Made by a program: the position numbers and the translations under genes. A model generated the notes under the pieces. The model was not told where the DNA came from. It did no database searches and saw only the letters and a program-made list of their open reading frames with translations. A DNA stretch of 64,000 nt from Frigoriflavimonas asaccharolytica (GTDB lineage: Bacteria > Bacteroidota > Bacteroidia > Flavobacteriales > Weeksellaceae), in contig NZ_JABSNO010000012.1 in the NCBI RefSeq assembly GCF_013294015.1, positions 34,932 to 98,931 of the forward strand. The letters are read 5' to 3'. The stretch's first letter is position 1, and every line of letters starts with the position of its first letter. Below are positions 63,975 to 64,000 of the stretch, piece after piece.

Positions 63975-64000
63975 ATGAGAAAAACGAGAAGAAAATTTGA
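63975..64000 (+). CDS. Possible IS3-family transposase OrfA, first codons only
   Basis: An ATG at 63975 starts MRKTRRKF and runs off the window. This N-terminus is typical of IS3-family OrfA proteins (M-R-K-T/S-R-R-K-F). Only eight codons are visible, so the call rests on memory of that pattern and on the intergenic sequence starting just after the lipoprotein stop. Confidence 0.4.

Overview
The window is a low-GC, gene-dense piece of a Bacteroidota chromosome, most likely a Flavobacteriales member of the Weeksellaceae (Chryseobacterium-like). The reasons are: type IX secretion C-terminal domains on cell-surface proteins, promoters of the Bacteroidota TAnnTTTG type, no Shine-Dalgarno sequences, men genes for menaquinone, a monomeric NADP isocitrate dehydrogenase, KDO genes for LPS, and lineage-typical families (DUF4476, DUF4199, DUF1543, CvfB-like). 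The genus is inferred from protein character, not from a marker search.

Layout. 1-2.6 kb: a partial aldehyde dehydrogenase and the rpsF-rpsR-rplI ribosomal operon (minus strand). 2.7-8.3 kb: a SulP transporter, a DUF1543 gene, and purK and purE separated by an opposing EamA transporter, then a frameshifted small membrane protein. 8.3-21 kb: mostly minus-strand housekeeping and envelope genes (DUF808, RlmF, esterase, DUF2207/LemA pair, desaturase, tyrS, tatC, kdsD). 21-27.6 kb: recQ, then an accessory island with three tandem RelE/ParE-type toxin-antitoxin cassettes, a glycosyltransferase and a HigBA-like pair. 27.9-35.4 kb: lpdA, secreted proteins, htpG and a CvfB-like regulator. 35.4-43.7 kb: a giant type IX-secreted repeat protein broken by one in-frame stop, a zinc-ribbon protein, an S41 peptidase and isocitrate dehydrogenase. 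43.8-49.7 kb: a secreted protein with a JAMM-type motif, the menB/PH/PH/menA/hydrolase cluster and the SRP RNA gene. 49.8-59.8 kb: a PIN-type toxin pair, a polyprenyl-phosphate glycosyltransferase, a phosphohexomutase, an aminotransferase, a RES-Xre toxin pair, kdsB and a glutathione peroxidase. 59.8-64 kb: a duplicated terminator region, small enzymes, ribF, a split lipoprotein gene, and what looks like the first codons of an IS3-type transposase at the right edge.

The most interesting part is the triple toxin-antitoxin array at 23.2-25.0 kb. Near-identical blocks of about 340 bp (toxin C-terminus, spacer, antitoxin N-terminus) alternate with diverged cores of about 240 bp that encode the antitoxin C-terminus plus the toxin N-terminus. 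This looks like a cassette arrangement in which the presumed pairing region can be swapped by recombination in the flanks; the middle toxin is knocked out by one stop codon. Other items worth checking are the HigBA pair flanked by a copy of the 3' end of the neighbouring glycosyltransferase gene, a 10-bp-phased GTTT/AAAC array at 52.9 kb, an exact HxHx7SxxD motif in a secreted protein, apparently leaderless promoters calibrated by the SRP RNA 5' end, and three genes interrupted by in-frame TAA codons.
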